A stretch of DNA of 8,284 nucleotides. Source: Bacillota bacterium (GTDB taxonomy: Bacteria; Bacillota; Bacilli; Alicyclobacillales; SLC66). The position numbers and the translations under genes were made by a program. Below the pieces are notes generated by a model. That model saw only the letters and a program-made list of their open reading frames with translations, was not told where the DNA came from and made no database searches. The first letter of the stretch is position 1. Each line of letters starts with the position of its first letter. The stretch lies in NCBI GenBank assembly GCA_021821185.1, contig JAKACU010000080.1:1-8284 (forward strand), in the 5' to 3' direction. Positions 6,352-8,284 of this stretch are shown here, piece by piece.

Positions 6352-7065
6352 ATGGACATCATCGTCCAGCTATTTGCGTCCGTGGCAGAAACTGCAGGAA
6401 CGTCAACCGTGTCCTTATCGCTGCCAGATGATAGCCGAATTACCATAAAAGACATCGAAGCGCAACTAATAAAGAACTATCCGCAACTAGGGATGATCCT
6501 TGCCAGATCCTATTTTGCACGAAACGAAGAGTACTGTAAAAGAGACACCGCTATTTTGCAAGGTGATGTGATCGCCATCATCCCGCCAGTCAGCGGCGGC
6601 AGTGAGACCCACTTTGCAAATGACCACGATGTTGCGATTGTCCGAGAAGTTTTGGATCTGCAAGCCATGTATGACCGAGTTGTCGATCCAAAAGCGGGCG
6701 CGGTCGTTGTCTTTTCAGGCACCGTGCGAGAATTCACCGGCAACCGACAGACGTCGCATTTACAATATGAAGCGTACGAAACAATGGCTGTCAATAAACT
6801 TAAAGAAGTCATGGACGAATGCAAGGCAAAGTGGCCTATTGTCAAAATAGCCATTTGGCACCGTGTTGGCGAATTGGCCATCACAGAAATCAGCGTGCTC
6901 ATTGGGGTTGCCACAGCACATCGCAAAGATGCCTTTGCAGCTGGTGAGTATGCCATAAAGCGGTTGAAACAGATTGTCCCTATCTGGAAAAAGGAATTCT
7001 TCAAGGATGGCGATATGGAGTGGGTTGGGCCGAGCGAAGCGTGGGATCCAACTAAGGTAGAATAA
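6352..7065 (+). CDS. moaD-moaE: Fused molybdopterin synthase, MoaD-MoaE in one chain
   Basis: Molybdopterin synthase puts the dithiolene sulfurs onto cyclic pyranopterin monophosphate, using a thiocarboxylate on the C-terminal Gly of the small subunit MoaD. In this 237-residue protein residues 1-83 are a ubiquitin-like MoaD domain ending Ile-Pro-Pro-Val-Ser-Gly-Gly, followed by a short linker (about 84-93) and a full MoaE domain. The latter has Phe-Ser-Gly-Thr-Val-Arg (121-126), His190-Arg191, and Lys206 and Lys213 in Arg-Leu-Lys and Ile-Trp-Lys, matching the catalytic lysines of MoaE. Because Gly82-Gly83 is internal, a free thiocarboxylate requires cleavage or a separate MoaD. Fusions are known (mycobacterial MoaX, reported to be cleaved). 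The start is ATG 6352 (SD AAGGGAG, 11-nt spacer); GTG 6340 overlaps that SD. It is divergent from moaC. Confidence 0.92.
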   Translation: MDIIVQLFASVAETAGTSTVSLSLPDDSRITIKDIEAQLIKNYPQLGMILARSYFARNEEYCKRDTAILQGDVIAIIPPVSGGSETHFANDHDVAIVREVLDLQAMYDRVVDPKAGAVVVFSGTVREFTGNRQTSHLQYEAYETMAVNKLKEVMDECKAKWPIVKIAIWHRVGELAITEISVLIGVATAHRKDAFAAGEYAIKRLKQIVPIWKKEFFKDGDMEWVGPSEAWDPTKVE

Positions 7066-7074
7066 TTACTTTAC

Positions 7075-7090
7075 ATGGAAACGTTTACAT
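7075..7090. promoter_or_regulatory. Perfect cre-type site (CcpA operator consensus)
   Basis: ATGGAAACGTTTACAT fits every defined position of the Bacillus catabolite-responsive element WTGNAANCGNWWNCAW, on both strands. By the number of fixed positions a chance match is about one per million bases per strand. It lies 9 nt after the moaD-moaE stop, in the gap between convergent genes and far from any promoter I can see. Confidence 0.55.
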
Positions 7091-7098
7091 TAAGATGA

Positions 7099-7115
7099 CA
7101 GGCGAGTTACGCCTG
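7099..7115. terminator. Hairpin between convergent genes, possible weak terminator
   Basis: CAGGCG-AGTTA-CGCCTG is a perfect 6-bp GC-rich stem with a 5-nt loop, between the ends of moaD-moaE and the small minus-strand ORF. Neither side has a proper run of T's (plus side GCGTTGCATTATTT), so termination would be weak or aided by a factor. Confidence 0.35.
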
Positions 7116-7122
7116 CGTTGCA

Positions 7123-7302
7123 TTATTTGTCTTCCTCATCTTCCATGAGGAAAGGTGATAATCGCCCTTCGCGTACTGTGCGGCGATACGACTCCGACAA
7201 GGCAATGAATGGATCTGTTGCTGCAAAGGCAGCCTTGCGCAACAAGTTTTCGGCTTCGCGCAGGTTTACCCGCTCTTGGCCCGATTGACGCCCGTCGCTC
7301 AC
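7123..7302 (-). CDS. Small hypothetical protein, 59 residues
   Basis: I do not recognise this protein. It is short and charged, without a signal peptide or membrane segment: a basic N-terminal half with Asn-Leu-Arg-Glu-Ala-Glu-Asn-Leu-Leu-Arg-Lys, likely helical, a Pro-Phe-Ile-Ala-Leu-Ser-Glu-Ser-Tyr-Arg-Arg middle, and an acidic C-terminus (Met-Glu-Asp-Glu-Glu-Asp-Lys). The GTG at 7302 is chosen because AAGGGG lies 8 nt upstream; GTG 7311 in the same frame almost touches that SD. It follows the roughly 305-residue gene on the same strand after a 55-nt gap holding an inverted repeat. The good SD and the tidy fit into the gap favour a real gene, but nothing homologous comes to mind. Confidence 0.5.
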   Translation of the reverse strand: MSDGRQSGQERVNLREAENLLRKAAFAATDPFIALSESYRRTVREGRLSPFLMEDEEDK

Positions 7303-7331
7303 GCGATACACCCCTTGAATAGTTTAGAATG

Positions 7332-7353
7332 ATGTCTACCTAATGGTAGACAT
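7332..7353. repeat. Perfect inverted repeat between two unknown genes
   Basis: Arms ATGTCTACC (7332-7340) and GGTAGACAT (7345-7353) flank a 4-nt TAAT centre. It begins 4 nt after the stop of the 305-residue gene and lies about 30 nt before the small ORF. On the plus strand four T's follow the stem, but no gene ends there; on the minus strand the following bases (CATTCTAAAC) are not a T run. It could be a terminator-like hairpin for the upstream gene or an operator for the small ORF. Confidence 0.6.
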
Positions 7354-7357
7354 TTTA

Positions 7358-8275
7358 CTACGTCGACACATTTAGTTCTAGTCCCATGGCCGTGTTTTTT
7401 TCGGAGGCAACCAGGGTAAACGAGATTGCCTCTTTAGCTCGGCTTTCGTGGTCCGCCAGAAGTTGTTCCAATGCCTCCTCGGTGAGAACGAGCACACCGA
7501 TGGAATCAGCGTAGGATAACACGGAGGCCGATATATACCCTAAGGCAAGCAAAATGACTTTATCTGCTTTATACACCGCTTTATTAGCAGATGCTCGATC
7601 GATGACAGTGCGACCGACTTCCCCGCCTATGGTAAATCCAAGATGAAAGACGATAGGCGTATCCTCGAAAGAAACGATAAAAAAATTGTTGATAAGCATT
7701 GGATCGATCTCACACGCTTCAACCTGTCGCGAAGAAAACACCTGCTGTAAATAACGCATCGCCGTTTCCGGGTTGCTTGAACGCAGTTTTGCTACGTATT
7801 CGTTAGGCGGCGCAGTTGCAAATAGTTCGTGTTCTAAATGGCGCTGCCGCTGCCTACTTAACGATTCATTCATCGCAATCGCCAGTGCCTGGAACATTAC
7901 CTGGCGCGCTGCTTTTTTTGTAAAAACCCACCGTTTTCTTATTCCGAAGCATTGTGCGATCAAACGGACCGAAAATTCCTCTTGCATCATCTCAAAAAAT
8001 ACTTGCCGAGTACTCTGTGTGTTATGTCTGGCAAAGCGTATGAATATATCCTCCAAGTTACTTTCCCTATAACCATCCTTTTTACAAAATACCGTCTTTT
8101 CGAGGTCCTTTCGTACGCTGTCCCATACTGCGCGATTGACGTATAACCAAAGATTCCTGTCATCGATGTATGTCATGCCCCGAGTTGCCAAAAGATCGGA
8201 AAGATCGCCAATACTTTGCGGCACAGCGTGTCTACCCCAAGCGACACCGCGATCTTGTCTTATCGGCGTGATCAT
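7358..8275 (-). CDS. Hypothetical protein with a Mrr-like C-terminal region lacking catalytic residues
   Basis: I do not recognise this 305-residue protein. It has no signal peptide or clear membrane helix. The N-terminal 150 residues are mixed and rich in Arg/Gln helices (for example 138-150). Residues about 208-275 run strand, Val-Gly-x-x-Val-Ile, Tyr-Lys-Ala-Asp-Lys-Val-Ile-Leu-Leu-Ala-Leu-Gly-Tyr, then Ala-x3-Tyr-Ala and Leu-Thr-Glu-Glu-Ala-Leu-Glu-Gln-Leu-Leu. This resembles the end of the Mrr-type restriction endonuclease fold (Lys-Gly-Val-Phe-Ile-Thr-Thr, then Ala-Arg-x-Tyr-Ala, then Asp-Gly-x-x-Leu-x-x-Leu). Where Mrr has Gln-Ala-Lys this has Phe-His-Leu, so it would be inactive as a nuclease. 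This resemblance is by eye only. ATG 8275 is the first ATG, but only nine bases lie beyond it, no SD is visible, and the frame stays open to the window edge, so the true start may be outside. Confidence 0.6.
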   Translation of the reverse strand: MITPIRQDRGVAWGRHAVPQSIGDLSDLLATRGMTYIDDRNLWLYVNRAVWDSVRKDLEKTVFCKKDGYRESNLEDIFIRFARHNTQSTRQVFFEMMQEEFSVRLIAQCFGIRKRWVFTKKAARQVMFQALAIAMNESLSRQRQRHLEHELFATAPPNEYVAKLRSSNPETAMRYLQQVFSSRQVEACEIDPMLINNFFIVSFEDTPIVFHLGFTIGGEVGRTVIDRASANKAVYKADKVILLALGYISASVLSYADSIGVLVLTEEALEQLLADHESRAKEAISFTLVASEKNTAMGLELNVST

Positions 8276-8284
8276 AACGCGGCC

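Noticed and set aside
6510..7004. 164-codon minus-strand open frame
   Set aside because: Antisense to the MoaD-MoaE fusion, which carries clear family motifs.
1..8284. CRISPR array, tRNA/rRNA, insertion sequence or phage genes
   Set aside because: No spaced direct repeats, no cloverleaf-like or rRNA-like stretch, and no transposase or phage motifs were seen on either strand.

Overview
The window looks like chromosomal DNA from a Gram-positive, Bacilli-type bacterium. The evidence is strong GGAGG-type Shine-Dalgarno sequences, frequent GTG starts, sigma-A-like promoters, a perfect CcpA cre-type site, and a small DUF2627-like membrane protein gene next to branched-chain 2-oxoacid dehydrogenase genes, a neighbourhood I recall from Bacillus. 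Base composition is roughly balanced by eye. An Alicyclobacillaceae-like relative is my guess only; nothing in the window proves the genus.

Left half (1-4753, minus strand): a complete, tightly packed operon for the branched-chain 2-oxoacid dehydrogenase complex, transcribed right to left as E3 (lpd), E1-alpha, E1-beta, E2. The genes overlap or are separated by at most 29 nt. A further gene probably begins at the left edge (ATG at 8-6 with a good ribosome binding site). The complex converts the 2-oxoacids of Val, Leu and Ile to acyl-CoAs, which in such bacteria supply catabolism and primers for branched-chain fatty acids. The ptb, bcd and buk genes that accompany bkd in Bacillus are absent here.

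Middle (4754-5200): a divergent intergenic region with a candidate promoter on each strand, then a plus-strand gene for a two-helix membrane protein of about 77 residues. Its reading frame has no usable ATG, GTG or TTG; promoter, SD and family-like N-terminus all point to a rare ATT start.

Right-middle (5201-7065): molybdenum cofactor genes. moaC and a moaB/mogA-type gene form a minus-strand pair, and divergently there is one gene encoding a MoaD-MoaE fusion (both molybdopterin synthase subunits in one chain, with the MoaD Gly-Gly terminus buried inside). The shared promoter region carries a dyad resembling a CRP/FNR-family site.

Right end (7066-8284): a convergent gap with a perfect cre consensus and a small hairpin, then two minus-strand genes of unknown function: a 59-residue ORF and a protein of about 305 residues whose C-terminal part loosely resembles the Mrr restriction endonuclease fold without its catalytic residues. 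A perfect 9-bp inverted repeat lies between them. I find no RNA genes, CRISPR array, insertion sequence, or undescribed multi-gene system; most of the window is core metabolism. The most unusual points are the ATT start, the MoaD-MoaE fusion and the misplaced cre site.
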